Position numbers and translations under genes: made by a program. The notes under the pieces are model-generated. The model was not told the DNA's origin. It worked only from the letters and a program-made list of their open reading frames with translations, and did not search any database. A stretch of 64,000 nucleotides of DNA from Leptolyngbya sp. BC1307 (GTDB taxonomy: Bacteria > Cyanobacteriota > Cyanobacteriia > Phormidesmidales > Phormidesmidaceae), in the NCBI RefSeq assembly GCF_002286735.1, contig NZ_NRTA01000007.1, forward strand, positions 1 to 64,000, in the 5' to 3' direction. Below, piece after piece: positions 13,491-23,463 of this stretch. Positions within the stretch are counted from its first letter, which is position 1, and each line of letters begins with the position of its first letter.

Positions 13491-13631
13491 ATCTATTCTT
13501 AAGATTTTCACAGGTCTAGCTGTGCATAGCGTAGCAGCGTTGCTAGGAGTGGGTCGCTAGCGAATAGGCTATCTCACTTCACCAGATATTATTATTTTTG
13601 ACGGGGCTCATCTGACAAGCCTTTGCTGGTT

Positions 13632-13668
13632 AAGGAGTAAGGTGTATTGCACACTCTGCTCCTTTTTT
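13632..13668 (+). terminator. rho-independent terminator after apcC
   Basis: The stem AAGGAG...CTCCTT, with an inner GTGTATTGCACAC pairing, runs directly into TTTTTT. It lies ~140 nt after the apcC stop and just before the convergent HLIP gene. Confidence 0.75.
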
Positions 13669-13709
13669 AGTGGCCGCCGTCAGGGCAACGCCCAAGGCTA
13701 ACCTGACGC

Positions 13710-13898
13710 TTAGCGGAGCCCAATCCACGTAAAGAAGTCTTGGCGGGTCAGAAACTCCGTTACCAGCAAAGCAGCAAACCCGATCATGGCAAACCGCCCG
13801 TTAATTTGCTCAGCGTACCGGGTCCATCCAAAGCTAGGCGGTGCGTCATTTGGCGAGGTTGGCTGAGTAGGCTGGTCTTTTGGCGGTGATGTAGTCAT
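13710..13898 (-). CDS. high-light-inducible chlorophyll-binding protein (HLIP/SCP)
   Basis: A 62-residue protein with a proline-rich N-terminus and one membrane helix containing the chlorophyll a/b-binding signature AEQINGRFAMIGFAALLVTE (ExxNGR-AMIG). HLIPs bind chlorophyll and carotenoid and protect assembling photosystems, or ferry chlorophyll under stress. It is convergent with apcC. I cannot assign which Hli/Scp paralogue it is. Confidence 0.93.
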   Translation of the reverse strand: MTTSPPKDQPTQPTSPNDAPPSFGWTRYAEQINGRFAMIGFAALLVTEFLTRQDFFTWIGLR

Positions 13899-14456
13899 AA
13901 AATAGCTAGATAGGATTGCATCTGTATTGATATCTTATTACACGCTAGATCAACCCTGGACAAAGCTCGATTCGTCAGATTACATTCATTAAGCTGAAAG
14001 CATCCTATAAGAATTGTTAGAAAAATAATGCTGTTAGGGTCTAACTTGCTTCGTATAGATAAAACCTTCTACAAGAGATAGGCAAATTAATAGGTTGCTC
14101 GCTAGCATCTAAAGATATAACCTAAGGCAATTAGAATGACAGCAAAAAAATAGAATAGAAAATTAGAATATTTGCTTTATAACAATTTAAGTATGGCCTA
14201 AGAAGGATCCAAAGTGCACTAGAGGTGACGAGCAGCTGATCCGACAGCCGCTCTGGGCTAAATCTCTGTCGCTGGGGGTTGAAATATATATTGATGCCGA
14301 TATATGTTTCTATCTGCCGCACTGCAATTTCACTACAGTTTCTATTGACTGTTGCGGTTATATAATATTTTTTCGTGCGCTCGCATGAATCACTACAGGC
14401 GAGCGGTATCCCCACAGAGCTTTTTGTAAACTTTCAAGCGTTAACGTTCAAAGATC
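13899..14456. other. Intergenic region, AT-rich, no supported gene
   Basis: 558 nt between the divergent HLIP gene and cyAbrB. It is clearly more AT-rich than its neighbours. The 94-aa minus-strand ORF (14131-14415) lacks a plausible start context, motif or composition. The region probably holds two divergent promoters. Confidence 0.5.
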
Positions 14457-14855
14457 ATGGCTGAAAAAAATGTGCCGCTAAAGGGGAAAGCACTACTTCA
14501 AAAGTTTGACGAGCTAGCTCATCTGTCTAAGAGAGAAAGGGCGCAGGGGTGTGGCTACTACACGCTGACCAAAGATAATCAAGTTCGGGCTAACTTAGCT
14601 GATTTTTACAATGCTCTCCTAGAAGCGAAAGGCATTTCCCTGAATCCTGAAGGCTCAAAAGACGGTAGGGGACGCGAACCAACTTATCGGGTGAGTGTTC
14701 ATAAAAACGGCCAAATTGTGATCGGTTCTACCTACACTCAAGAGATGGGGCTCAAGCCTGGAGACGAGTTTCAAATCAAGCTGGGCTACAAGCATATCAA
14801 GCTCGAACAGCTCGGCCACACCAAAGATGATGATGTTGATGAGGCGGCTGAGTAA
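14457..14855 (+). CDS. cyAbrB transcription factor
   Basis: Cyanobacterial AbrB-type regulator of carbon/nitrogen balance genes. The N-terminal half (KALLQKFDELAHLSKRERAQGCGYYT) is the cyanobacteria-specific region. The C-terminal half, YRVSVHKNGQIVIGSTYTQEMGLKPGDEFQIKLG, is the SpoVT/AbrB DNA-binding beta-barrel. Cyanobacterial members place this domain at the C-terminus, as here. It has 132 residues. I cannot decide between cyAbrB1 and cyAbrB2. Confidence 0.92.
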   Translation: MAEKNVPLKGKALLQKFDELAHLSKRERAQGCGYYTLTKDNQVRANLADFYNALLEAKGISLNPEGSKDGRGREPTYRVSVHKNGQIVIGSTYTQEMGLKPGDEFQIKLGYKHIKLEQLGHTKDDDVDEAAE

Positions 14856-14857
14856 CG

Positions 14858-16219
14858 TCATTGAGCTGGCTGGGTAAGGTGTGGGTATAGCGTCACTAAC
14901 GTCACTGGATTTAGCGGCGAAAACCGAGTTAGCGGCCCAATAGGCAACGAACGCGAAATGTTGATTTGAGTGAGCTGATATTGCCAGGTGTTTTCAGGTG
15001 TTGACTTCACCCAGCTAATGACCTGATTGAGGTGTTCTACGGTTGCTAGGGCGAGCACGATACGAGCGTCTGCTGGGGCGTTAGAATCAGCTGAATTTGT
15101 TAGCATTCGGTGATTCAGCAGGTTGAGAATGGCTGCGAGCTGGCCGCTACTGCCACCGATAAAGACTCGTGCTGGCTGCGGTAGGCAATCTAATGCTGTA
15201 GGAGCCTGCGCGTGAACGACGTTGATAGGGGCGATCGCCAGTCGCTGAGCATTGTGCTCAATCAGCGCCGCTCCCATGGCGGTTTTTTCAATGGCGTAAA
15301 GACGGGCGTTGGGGCACAGCCGACTGAGCTCTATACTGACTGACCCGGTACCTGCGCCGATATCCCAAATCGTCTGTCCGTCTAGGGGGGCTAGAGCTCC
15401 TAAAATCAGCAGCCGAATTTCCCGCTTAGTCATCAGCGTTGGGCGATCAGGAAACCCTTTGAAAGCGGCGTCTGGTAGGCCAATTAGCGGCAGGCGTTTT
15501 TGAGAAGTCGGGCTATCTGTCTCATCTGGCTGACGTAGCAGCACAACGACATTCAGAGGGGCAAAGGTCTGCTGCTGGAGCTGCTCAAATTGGTCGGGCG
15601 AGTATACGCTGAGCCGCTCACGCGCATCGTCACCTAAATTTTCACAGACCCACAGGCCATAGCGCACTGGCAAATCGAGCGCGGTGATCAGGGCAGCGAT
15701 CGCCCCAGGCGTTAAAACGCTATCGGTCAGCACAGCAATTTTGGCATCGCCTCTTTTTAGCGGCTGCATCAGCGGCTGCTCGCTCCGTCCGTGCACGCTG
15801 ACCAGCGTGGCATCTTGCCAGGGCAGCTTCAGCCGGCTAAATGCTAATTGCATCGCGCTGACCTGCGGATGAAAGACCAGCTGCTCAGCCGGAAATAGCG
15901 TCAATAGCAGCCGCCCAATGCCAAAAAATAGCGGATCGCCCGACGCTAATACGACTACGCGGGTCTTGGGATGGGCTTGGAGGCGCGATCGCAAGTCAGC
16001 AAACACCTGAGTAAAATTGCCGAGCGGCCAAGATTCTATAGCCGTATCACTCCGCTCAAAGGCATTGAGATGACGTTGAGCGCCCACTAAAAGAGTGGCT
16101 GACTCTACCAGACTCAGAACACCGGTCGATAGGCTCTTAGCGCCGGAAAGCCCTACGCCAACTACCTGAATAACCGGTAACGCTTGATCGAACTCAGATT
16201 GATCCGGCATCAGTGGCAC
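14858..16219 (-). CDS. cobL: precorrin-6Y C5,15-methyltransferase (decarboxylating)
   Basis: Bifunctional enzyme of cobalamin synthesis. The N-terminal CbiE-like tetrapyrrole methylase domain (VVGVGLSGAKSL; ASGDPLFFGIGRLL) spans residues ~15-230. The C-terminal CbiT-like domain has a SAM-binding motif, IWDIGAGTGSVSIELSR (~residue 280). The fused CbiE-CbiT form has ~400-450 residues, as here (453). It lies 10 nt downstream of cobH, so the two are probably one operon. It is convergent with cyAbrB, with only 2 nt between the stops. Confidence 0.95.
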   Translation of the reverse strand: MPLMPDQSEFDQALPVIQVVGVGLSGAKSLSTGVLSLVESATLLVGAQRHLNAFERSDTAIESWPLGNFTQVFADLRSRLQAHPKTRVVVLASGDPLFFGIGRLLLTLFPAEQLVFHPQVSAMQLAFSRLKLPWQDATLVSVHGRSEQPLMQPLKRGDAKIAVLTDSVLTPGAIAALITALDLPVRYGLWVCENLGDDARERLSVYSPDQFEQLQQQTFAPLNVVVLLRQPDETDSPTSQKRLPLIGLPDAAFKGFPDRPTLMTKREIRLLILGALAPLDGQTIWDIGAGTGSVSIELSRLCPNARLYAIEKTAMGAALIEHNAQRLAIAPINVVHAQAPTALDCLPQPARVFIGGSSGQLAAILNLLNHRMLTNSADSNAPADARIVLALATVEHLNQVISWVKSTPENTWQYQLTQINISRSLPIGPLTRFSPLNPVTLVTLYPHLTQPAQ

Positions 16220-16229
16220 TTAGTAATAT

Positions 16230-16877
16230 TCACAGTGACTGTTCCCAGGCCCAAATCATCAGCGCGTTTAAGATAGCTGCCGCGACTGCGGAGCCGCCCT
16301 TACGTCCGGTCACCAATATATGAGGCACCGCTAGCTCGGCCAGCGCTTGCTTAGATTCCACCACGTTGACAAAACCAACGGGTGCCCCAATCACTAACGC
16401 AGGCCGCCAGTCACTATTCGCGATTCCTTCGCAGAGCGCCAGCAGCGCTGTGGGCGCATTGCCCACAGCAAAAATGGCTTCCGGATAGGCGCGAGCGCAA
16501 ACTCGCATACCGTCAGCACTGCGAGTCTTTACGGGCAGCGTTGAGACAGATGGCGTTTGGGTAGGTGAGGAACCCTCGGACTGCTGTACTGCCACCATTA
16601 CTGGAGACTGCCAGGTTTTAGCGGCCACCGTGCCAATTCCCGCTGCCACCATAGACACATCGGTGATAATCGGCTGAGCTTTTTGAAAAGCCCTCATAGC
16701 CGCGCTGAAGGGTTGACCGCTAAAACGCATTAGCTGCATGAAGTCAAAATCAGCCGTCGTATGAACCACCCTCCGTACCACCGCGTACTCAGCTGCAGTA
16801 AAGTGATGGGAGCCTACTTCCTGGTCAATTAGACCAAAGCTCGTGCGAGTAATGGGATGCTCTGAGTAGATAGTCAT
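16230..16877 (-). CDS. cobH: precorrin-8X methylmutase
   Basis: Moves a methyl group from C-11 to C-12 to form hydrogenobyrinate (CbiC/CobH family). The conserved N-terminal ITRTSFGLIDQEVGSHHF region and the catalytic histidine area VVRRVVHTTADFDF are clear, as are VGFVNVVESKQAL and the C-terminal TGRKGGSAVAAAILNAL. It has 215 residues and is coupled to cobL. A small lipoprotein gene lies 5 nt upstream. Confidence 0.96.
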   Translation of the reverse strand: MTIYSEHPITRTSFGLIDQEVGSHHFTAAEYAVVRRVVHTTADFDFMQLMRFSGQPFSAAMRAFQKAQPIITDVSMVAAGIGTVAAKTWQSPVMVAVQQSEGSSPTQTPSVSTLPVKTRSADGMRVCARAYPEAIFAVGNAPTALLALCEGIANSDWRPALVIGAPVGFVNVVESKQALAELAVPHILVTGRKGGSAVAAAILNALMIWAWEQSL

Positions 16878-16882
16878 CCCGG

Positions 16883-17341
16883 CTAGCTGTCTATCTGGCG
16901 ATAGGACTGCTCTTCTAAGTAAACTTCACTGGCGTCAATCGCTTCGACCGCAATGGTTTCGTAGCGTACTAGCCCTTCTACAGTCGCCTGATCACCCACT
17001 TCAGGCGCTGCGGGGCGCTGAGTCATCACCCAAAGGCTACCCGTCTCATCCTGCAGCAGATAAAGCCAGCCTGCTAAAAGGGGAACTCGCCGGGCTACGG
17101 TTCCCGTAACGACGACGGTTTCATCTTGTTTGTCAGCCGCTAGCGAGTCGATGGCGATCGCCGATTGACCCGGAAGAACAGCGGGCAGCGGAATGGGCGT
17201 ATTGAGTGGCGCTTCCAGCTGCATTTCAGTTGTGGTACAGCCGCTGAGTATCAAACCGCAAAGCATCAAAACTGATTGATGCTGAACTGAGCGCAGCGTG
17301 ATCCTGCTGACGATGTTAGACAGCTCAAAACGAGGCTTCAT
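16883..17341 (-). CDS. small lipoprotein with OB-like domain, unknown function
   Basis: I choose the ATG at 17341 (MKPRFELSN) over the TTG of the ORF track because it gives a compact lipoprotein signal ending in the lipobox LSGC. The mature part ([33 protein letters not shown]...) has the strand pattern and glycine spacing of small periplasmic OB-fold domains. It is placed 5 nt before cobH, but no link to cobalamin is evident. An 11-13 bp near-duplication (AATACATC repeated) lies just upstream. Confidence 0.65.
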   Translation of the reverse strand: MKPRFELSNIVSRITLRSVQHQSVLMLCGLILSGCTTTEMQLEAPLNTPIPLPAVLPGQSAIAIDSLAADKQDETVVVTGTVARRVPLLAGWLYLLQDETGSLWVMTQRPAAPEVGDQATVEGLVRYETIAVEAIDASEVYLEEQSYRQIDS

Positions 17342-17571
17342 ATGAATGCTCCCACGACTGGTATCGGTCAATAGATTCTACGATTCCAGAAGAAATACAT
17401 CAGAGGAAATACATCGGGGAAAGGCCCAACCAAATCAGATTTTTTCTACAGCGCTTTGGTAATCTGGTTTCAGTACTCTCATGCAAATGCCCTGGTCATG
17501 CTGATCCTCTGACTAGCTGCCCTAGCTGCTTGCTCGGCCTCCTCGATATGAGGTCTGCTGATTCTAACATT

Positions 17572-18495
17572 ATGGCTCAACTCCTCGACGGGAAAGCTCT
17601 CGCGAAACAGATTCAAACCGACCGTTTGGCCAGTATCCAGACGTGGCAGGCCAACCATGGCAGACCGCCCGGCCTGGCTGTGCTGATGGTGGGGGATCAC
17701 CCTGCGAGCATGGCCTATGTCCGCAATAAAGAAAAAGCTTGTGAACGCATGGGTATCGCTTCGCTCGGAAAGCACTTGCCGGCGGACAGTTCGCAGCAGG
17801 CGATCGCCGATGAAATCTTGGCGCTCAATCAAAACCCACAGGTAGACGGTATTTTGGTACAGCTACCGCTGCCAGACCACTTAGACGCGACCGCCCTGCT
17901 CAACCTGATTGATCCTGAGAAAGATGCCGATGGTCTGCATCCGATCAATCTGGGTCGGCTAGTCAGAGGCGAGCCCGGTCTGCGCAGTTGCACACCTGCT
18001 GGCATCATGCGACTGCTCGATGCCTATCACATTCCCCTGGCGGGCAAACGGGCAGTGGTGCTAGGGCGCAGCATTTTAGTGGGCAAACCCATGGCGCTGC
18101 TGCTGTTAGCGGCAAACGCTACCCCCACTCTAGCCCATTCAAAAACCCAGAATTTAGCTGAAGTCACGCGCTCAGCCGATATTCTAGTAGCAGCTGTTGG
18201 CATTCCTAACTTTGTTAGCCAAGCCATGGTTAAGCCAGGTGCGACTGTCATTGATGTGGGGATCAACCGGGTGCCCGACCTGGTAAATGATCCTAGCGGC
18301 GGCAAACCTAGCAGCGGCAAACCTAGCGGCGGCAAAACCAGGCTCGTTGGCGATGTCGATTTTGCCGCAGTCGAACCGATTGCGGCTGCGATTACCCCGG
18401 TACCCGGCGGGATTGGCCCGATGACGGTGACCATGCTGCTAGAAAATACGATCGCCAGCTATTGCGATCGCCTGCAAATCAAATCTATCGCTTAA
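17572..18495 (+). CDS. folD: bifunctional methylene-THF dehydrogenase/cyclohydrolase
   Basis: Interconverts 5,10-methylene-THF and 10-formyl-THF. I choose the ATG at 17572 ([11 protein letters not shown]), the family N-terminus, over the upstream start. The catalytic lysine region is [14 protein letters not shown], with [12 protein letters not shown], the nucleotide-binding [14 protein letters not shown] and the end motif [16 protein letters not shown]. An oddity is a loop near residues 240-255 holding [15 protein letters not shown], an in-frame triplicated 15-bp unit (18292-18336) that lengthens a surface loop before LVGDVDF. Confidence 0.96.
   Translation: MAQLLDGKALAKQIQTDRLASIQTWQANHGRPPGLAVLMVGDHPASMAYVRNKEKACERMGIASLGKHLPADSSQQAIADEILALNQNPQVDGILVQLPLPDHLDATALLNLIDPEKDADGLHPINLGRLVRGEPGLRSCTPAGIMRLLDAYHIPLAGKRAVVLGRSILVGKPMALLLLAANATPTLAHSKTQNLAEVTRSADILVAAVGIPNFVSQAMVKPGATVIDVGINRVPDLVNDPSGGKPSSGKPSGGKTRLVGDVDFAAVEPIAAAITPVPGGIGPMTVTMLLENTIASYCDRLQIKSIA
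18292..18336 (+). repeat. in-frame 15-bp tandem triplication inside folD
   Basis: Three copies of CCTAGC(G/A)GCGGCAAA, encoding PS(G/S)GK each time. The unit is a multiple of three, so the frame is kept. Confidence 0.85.
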
Positions 18496-18520
18496 AATCC
18501 AACCTCTCTACTAGCCTCCC

Positions 18521-19444
18521 ATGGTGACTACAAATCTTGATAGCCCTAGCACCTTTGACCTCAAAAGCTATTTAGCTGACCGGCGATCGCAGGTCGAAGC
18601 CGCGATAGATCGCATCTTGCCCGTGGTTTACCCTGAAACCATCTACGAGTCGATGCGCTATTCGCTGATGGCAGGCGGTAAGCGACTCAGACCCATTCTA
18701 TGTCTGGCTACCTGTGAGCTACTCGGCGCTGACCCGGCGATCGCGATGCCTACCGCCTGCGCCCTAGAGATGGTGCATACGATGTCGCTCATCCACGACG
18801 ACCTGCCAGCGATGGACAATGACGACTATCGCCGGGGCCAGCTGACCAACCACAAAGTGTACGGTGAGGATGTCGCCGTCTTAGCAGGCGATGCGCTGCT
18901 AGCCTATGCCTTTGAACTCATCGCTACCCAAACCCCTCAAGGTCAGGGTGGCGCTCAGCCTCAACAGATCTTAAAGGTGGTTGCCCAGCTGGGAAGAGCC
19001 GTCGGCGCAGACGGGCTGGTAGGCGGCCAGATTGTCGATCTTGCCTCTGAAGGTACCGCCGTCGATGAACAGACCCTCACCTATATCCACATGCATAAAA
19101 CAGCGGCGCTGCTAGAGGTCTCAGTGACCGCTGGGGCGATTTTAGCTGGGGCTGACTCGTTCGTCGTAGAGCGTCTTAGCCGCTATGCCCAGCGGATCGG
19201 GCTGGCTTTTCAGATCGTCGATGACGTGCTTGATATCACCTCCACCGCAGAGACACTGGGTAAAACAGTGGGTAAAGATGTCGCCGCGCAAAAGGCTACC
19301 TACCCCAGCCTGTGGGGGTTAGAAGCTTCGCAGCGCAAGGCTCAGCAGCTCGTGAGCGAGGCCAACGCCGAACTCGCTGGTTTTGATCATAGGGCGCTGC
19401 CGCTGATGGCGATCGCCCGCTACATCACCGCTCGCACCCATTGA
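18521..19444 (+). CDS. crtE: geranylgeranyl diphosphate synthase
   Basis: Trans-prenyltransferase supplying C20 diphosphate for carotenoids, chlorophyll phytyl and quinone tails. The first aspartate-rich motif is [17 protein letters not shown] and the second is [19 protein letters not shown] lies upstream of the first. It has 307 residues. It starts 25 nt after folD, so they may be co-transcribed, a neighbourhood I recall from several cyanobacteria. Confidence 0.95.
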   Translation: MVTTNLDSPSTFDLKSYLADRRSQVEAAIDRILPVVYPETIYESMRYSLMAGGKRLRPILCLATCELLGADPAIAMPTACALEMVHTMSLIHDDLPAMDNDDYRRGQLTNHKVYGEDVAVLAGDALLAYAFELIATQTPQGQGGAQPQQILKVVAQLGRAVGADGLVGGQIVDLASEGTAVDEQTLTYIHMHKTAALLEVSVTAGAILAGADSFVVERLSRYAQRIGLAFQIVDDVLDITSTAETLGKTVGKDVAAQKATYPSLWGLEASQRKAQQLVSEANAELAGFDHRALPLMAIARYITARTH

Positions 19445-19507
19445 TACCCACGCCTACTGAGCCTGTTTTTCACAAATTGTCCGCTTACCGGCCCGTATTA
19501 CTGACTC

Positions 19508-19963
19508 ATGCAGGACTTCAATCAAATCTTTCAAAATCACGTACTGTGGGTAGCCCTTGTTGCCTGTATCACCGCTCAAGCCCTGAAGCTGATTGTTGAA
19601 TTTGCTCAGCACCGCTCTATTAACCCCCGAGTGCTGGTTGAAACCGGCGGTATGCCCAGCGCTCACTCCGCCCTGGTTACCGCTTTAGCCTGCGGAGTCG
19701 GGCAAACCATCGGCTGGAACACGCCCGCTTTTGCTGTCACCTCTGTATTTGCGGTGATTGTCATGTACGACGCAGCGGGCGTTCGGCAGGCGGCAGGCAA
19801 GCAAGCGAAAGTCCTCAACCAAATTTTGGATGAGCTATTTCAAGAGCATGCCGAATTCAACCAGGATCGGCTCAAGGAGTTGCTGGGCCATACCCCTGTT
19901 CAAGTCATTGTCGGCTCAGCGCTGGGTGTCGTCATTGCCTGGTTAGCCGCGCCCGCTGCTTAG
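19508..19963 (+). CDS. divergent PAP2-family membrane protein
   Basis: This 151-residue protein has four hydrophobic segments. The motifs ETGGMPSAHSALVTAL and MYDAAGVRQAAGKQAKVLN match the divergent PAP2 (DUF212) family related to acid phosphatase/vanadium haloperoxidase folds. Residues of the PSAH phosphatase signature are present. The substrate is unknown, perhaps a lipid or prenyl phosphate. It starts 63 nt after crtE on the same strand, which would suit a prenyl-diphosphate link but does not prove one. Confidence 0.85.
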   Translation: MQDFNQIFQNHVLWVALVACITAQALKLIVEFAQHRSINPRVLVETGGMPSAHSALVTALACGVGQTIGWNTPAFAVTSVFAVIVMYDAAGVRQAAGKQAKVLNQILDELFQEHAEFNQDRLKELLGHTPVQVIVGSALGVVIAWLAAPAA

Positions 19964-20010
19964 GCAGGGTGATCATCAGGAGAATCGCACAGCCAGCCCC
20001 AAACTCAAAC

Positions 20011-20688
20011 TTAGCGAGCCACCTCAGCAGATAGCCGCACTACCTGTTGAGCATCCACCAAAATAGCTGCTAGCTGAGCATCGCTCAACCGCTGCAAAGT
20101 AATCGCTGCGCTATCAGCATCGCCTGTGTAGTCAGCCAGCAAATAGGAACGCTGCTGATAGACGGCTAAACCGACCGGTCTGACCACCTGGCCTACCGTC
20201 GTCGCCACCTCCGGGCGATCGCCGTACTCTACAAGCACCGCATAGCCAGCCCCTAGTCGTTGAGGCTGGTAGGTAGCCTCATTGGCCCCATCACCATTGC
20301 TAGCGCCTCCGACTTCAGTGGTGGTGCTAGCTGCTGCTACCTGCTCTGCTGCTGCTGGTCTTGAGACGAAGCTCTCAAAGCCCGCCACCGTGGTCATATA
20401 GGTGGCCCAAGCATTGGCCGTCTCCAGACTGGTAAATCCGCCTGCCCGCACCACTACCTCATCTAAGTATTGACAGACCAACACCGTATTGTCAGAGGGT
20501 AAGACCGAGGCGATCTGAGCTCGCTCTGCTTCCGTCTTGCCCCTAACCAGCAGCAGATATTCCTGACTAGCCGGCGGCGGACAAGCTGGCAGCGCCGACT
20601 GTGCTATGGCGTGCAGCGGCTGCAGCAGCGGATAGCTAAGTGCCGCACCGAGCAAGCAGGTAAACCAGAACGGACGATAAAATGGCAT
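20011..20688 (-). CDS. secreted or periplasmic protein, unknown function
   Basis: I take the ATG at 20688 (MPFYRPFWFTCLLGAALSYPLLQ), which creates a signal peptide with possible cleavage near LHAIAQS. The ORF-track extension lacks this logic and runs into ycf54. The mature part has YLLLVRGKTEAERAQIASVLP and a later VRPVGLAVYQQRSYLLADYTGD segment, with a low-complexity A/T/G linker between. This is reminiscent of SPOR-like repeats, but I do not assign a family. It lies 40 nt downstream of ycf54. Confidence 0.6.
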   Translation of the reverse strand: MPFYRPFWFTCLLGAALSYPLLQPLHAIAQSALPACPPPASQEYLLLVRGKTEAERAQIASVLPSDNTVLVCQYLDEVVVRAGGFTSLETANAWATYMTTVAGFESFVSRPAAAEQVAAASTTTEVGGASNGDGANEATYQPQRLGAGYAVLVEYGDRPEVATTVGQVVRPVGLAVYQQRSYLLADYTGDADSAAITLQRLSDAQLAAILVDAQQVVRLSAEVAR

Positions 20689-20728
20689 GGCTAATGGGTA
20701 GAGGTTGAGAGGGGCTGAGCAAGCTGCC

Positions 20729-21058
20729 TTACGCCGCTGCTTCCAGAGAGGCGAGCGCCTCTGGAATAGCAGCCGAGGGCGCTTCAAATTCACCCATTGC
20801 CACATACTCTAAGCGCAGCTTTAACCAGGTTATAAACGTTTGATTGGTAGAGACTACAGCTACCGACGGCTGGGGGCAACTAGCCTTGACTTTGGCCAGT
20901 TCGGGCGCTTCTAAGAAGGCAGGTTGCTTAATCACCCAAAAGTCAATCTCTCTTTCCTGCGATTGGTAATGGCGATAGCGCTCCTTTATAACCTCATCAA
21001 AGGGTTCTTCCTCTAGCAAAAAGCGCTGGCTAGCCACTACGTAGTAGTAAGTTGTCAT
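20729..21058 (-). CDS. ycf54: Ycf54, Mg-protoporphyrin monomethyl ester cyclase subunit
   Basis: The sequence MTTYYYVVASQRFLLEEEPFDEV, with DFWVIKQPAFLEAPEL and STNQTFITWLKLRLEYV, is the Ycf54 (DUF2488) family. The protein is required for assembly or activity of the aerobic cyclase that makes ring E of chlorophyll. It has 109 residues, a typical size. Its neighbours are an EPS locus, not chlorophyll genes. Confidence 0.95.
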   Translation of the reverse strand: MTTYYYVVASQRFLLEEEPFDEVIKERYRHYQSQEREIDFWVIKQPAFLEAPELAKVKASCPQPSVAVVSTNQTFITWLKLRLEYVAMGEFEAPSAAIPEALASLEAAA

Positions 21059-21255
21059 CTCTTCAAATTAAGGATTTGGTTACACACAAAACCGCGTCAG
21101 TCTGACTGTCATCAATCAGGACAGCGCTGCCTGCCACAGCTTATCCTACGACGATGTAACCGCCTAAGATCATCTTGCCCAAACTTAGCTGTAGCGAAGT
21201 TCGATCAGGCTCTGCTGAACATAGTTCCTGACTATTATCTACTAAAAACTAACCG

Positions 21256-23463
21256 CTAGAAGTCAATCCGTCCAGACGGCGCACCGCTAAATTCTGGCTC
21301 ACGAGATAGCGTAGCCGGGTCGTCTACCGTCCTATCGCCTAAGTCTGCGGCTTGCGCAGTACTCATACTTACCGCATTGATAACAGCGCCTAGCAGTCGT
21401 ACCTCGTCGCTCAGCTCTAACTCTTCAAGAGCCGTCGCAAGAACGGCTTTTTCGGTAATTCCTGGCCGAGTAACCAGCACAATCCCATCGGTCTGCTCTT
21501 CTAGCAATAGGGCATCGTCGCAGCGGGTGAGGGACGGAGTATCTAAAACTACCATATCAAAGCGGGAGCGAGCATCTTTTAAGAAGCGCTGCATCTCACT
21601 AGATTCAAGGATGCCAGCGGGCTGACTCTGTGGACCCGGTGACGGACAGACGTACAGGTTCTCAACTTGAGATATCATCTGAGCATTGTTGCCGACCTGT
21701 CCGCTGTAGTAGCGCAGTGGCTCTAAGATGGTCTGCGGGTCGATGCCCAGTCCTAGTATTTCGGCTTTAGACCCCGATCTCAAATCGGCTTCCACTAGCA
21801 GGGTACGCCTGCCGGCTCGGGCAGAGGCGATCGCCAAATTATACGCACTCACACTCTTCCCTTCCTGGGAGCGAGTGCTGGTCAGGACAATCATCCGAGG
21901 CCCAATCGAGCTCTCCTCATTACCCACTAAGCGCAGCCGACTCAGAAGCCGCTCATAGCTGTTGTGATAGATCGAATCAGGCTGCACCAGTATCGGCACC
22001 GCCCGGGCAGAGCGCGTCTTCATCGCCGGAATAATACCCAGCATAGGCACTTCTTGGTCTTGCAACATCTCCTCTAGCTCTTCAGCAGTGCGTACCGTGC
22101 CATCAAGCATATCGAGTAGATAGACCACACCACCGCCCGCAATCAGGCCGGTCAGTGCTCCTGCTAGCAAGATGACTATCGGTGCAGGCCGATCTTGTTC
22201 ATTGGGCACGGTAAATGGCGGGTTCGATACCGTCAAGCTGCTCACCGTCTCAGCGGCGGCAGCTTCCGCATCGACCCGGCTAGCCTGCAGTCGGTCATAC
22301 AGCGCCCGTCGTAGCGCTACCTGCTGCTCTAGACGATTGCGCTCTAACTGCTTATTTGGCAAGTCAGCATACTGCTGCCGCAGGGCCTGAGCTGACTGGC
22401 CCAGCACCTGCTGCTGACTGAGTAAGGCATCTCGCTGAGTGTCAAGCGCTACTAGCTGATTTGCCAGCGCGGCCCGCGCCGGATCCAGATTAGTCTGGGT
22501 GCCGCTCGGTATCGGCGCTACATTGCCATCGCCTCTGAGCACTTCTGAGGCTCGCTGCTGTAAAAGCTGCTGATAGGTCGCCAGGTTGTTGTTAAGCTCT
22601 TCTACAGCCGGAAAGCTATCTCTGCGTCCCTGACTTCTCAACAGCGCCCGCTGAGTTTCTGCTTCAGAGATCTGGGCTCGTAGCTGAGCAACCAATGGAT
22701 CGGCGCTCAGCGCTGATGATGCGTAAGCCTGGTCGGGCGTCATCCCTAGCTGCGACTGGATGCTGCGCATCTGCGCGTCAATCCCTGCCAGCGTAATCAG
22801 GTTGTTGCGCTGCTCCTGCTGGCTACCTGTAATACCGCTGAGCAGACTGCCATCAATAGAAGCTTGAATGGCCGGTCCTTCGATCCGGTCATAGGCTTCT
22901 AAGTCCTGTTCAGTCTCGCGCAGGTCAGCCTCAATGGCTGGTAAACGCTTATCAAGCTCCGTCGTGATCGCCCCTAGTCTGGCTCGGTTGGTGGCCTGAC
23001 TTAGCTCCACCATCGCCTGAAACATCACATTCAGTACAGTCTCAGTGACTTCAGGGTTTTGGCCCACAAAGCGCACCGTCACTCTTTGGCGGAGGCCGGG
23101 ACTTGTTTCTTCCTCATCAGGCGAGACCACTGCAATTCGCGTGCTTTCTACCAGTTCTGCGGGGGTAAGGTCAATGCCCAGCGATCGCAGTTCAGCAGAT
23201 ACCTCATTGAGCAAAACATCGGAGAGCAGCAAATCCTCATTGATGATGCCAAGCCCCTGATCTTGAACCTGCGCGCTGGTATCTGAAAAAGCAACCAGCG
23301 GTGAATTGTTGACCAGCACGCCCTCTGAGTAATACTCTTGCGGCGGCTCTGGCTGAAAAGCCACCACGCTAGAAGCCCCTAAAATAGATAAGAAAGTGAA
23401 CAAACCTGGCCACTTATAGCGGTTTAGCGCGAGCAGATAGCGTTTGATAAAAGGGGATGCCAT
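21256..23463 (-). CDS. Wzc/GumC-type polysaccharide co-polymerase with ATPase domain
   Basis: Controls polymer length and export of extracellular polysaccharide at the inner membrane. There is an N-terminal Wzz domain with a first membrane segment (WPGLFTFLSILGASSVVAFQ) and long periplasmic coiled coils (residues ~160-400). A second membrane helix is APIVILLAGALTGLIAGGGVVYLL. A BY-kinase-like P-loop domain follows: STRSQEGKSVSAYNLA, LLVEADLRS and MVVLDTPS. The C-terminus (SREPEFSGAPSGRIDF) has no tyrosine cluster, so autophosphorylation control may be absent. It lies 110 nt after the Wza-like gene. Confidence 0.88.
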   Translation of the reverse strand: MASPFIKRYLLALNRYKWPGLFTFLSILGASSVVAFQPEPPQEYYSEGVLVNNSPLVAFSDTSAQVQDQGLGIINEDLLLSDVLLNEVSAELRSLGIDLTPAELVESTRIAVVSPDEEETSPGLRQRVTVRFVGQNPEVTETVLNVMFQAMVELSQATNRARLGAITTELDKRLPAIEADLRETEQDLEAYDRIEGPAIQASIDGSLLSGITGSQQEQRNNLITLAGIDAQMRSIQSQLGMTPDQAYASSALSADPLVAQLRAQISEAETQRALLRSQGRRDSFPAVEELNNNLATYQQLLQQRASEVLRGDGNVAPIPSGTQTNLDPARAALANQLVALDTQRDALLSQQQVLGQSAQALRQQYADLPNKQLERNRLEQQVALRRALYDRLQASRVDAEAAAAETVSSLTVSNPPFTVPNEQDRPAPIVILLAGALTGLIAGGGVVYLLDMLDGTVRTAEELEEMLQDQEVPMLGIIPAMKTRSARAVPILVQPDSIYHNSYERLLSRLRLVGNEESSIGPRMIVLTSTRSQEGKSVSAYNLAIASARAGRRTLLVEADLRSGSKAEILGLGIDPQTILEPLRYYSGQVGNNAQMISQVENLYVCPSPGPQSQPAGILESSEMQRFLKDARSRFDMVVLDTPSLTRCDDALLLEEQTDGIVLVTRPGITEKAVLATALEELELSDEVRLLGAVINAVSMSTAQAADLGDRTVDDPATLSREPEFSGAPSGRIDF

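Noticed and set aside
14131-14415. 94-aa minus-strand ORF in the HLIP-cyAbrB spacer
   Set aside because: AT-rich, no family features, no ribosome site and low-complexity hydrophobic end; treated as intergenic.
16878-17571. Cobalamin riboswitch upstream of cobH/cobL
   Set aside because: No adenosylcobalamin-box-like sequence was seen, and a lipoprotein gene sits directly upstream.
17479-17832. 117-aa minus-strand ORF over the folD start
   Set aside because: Overlaps the conserved folD N-terminus in antisense and shows no domain.
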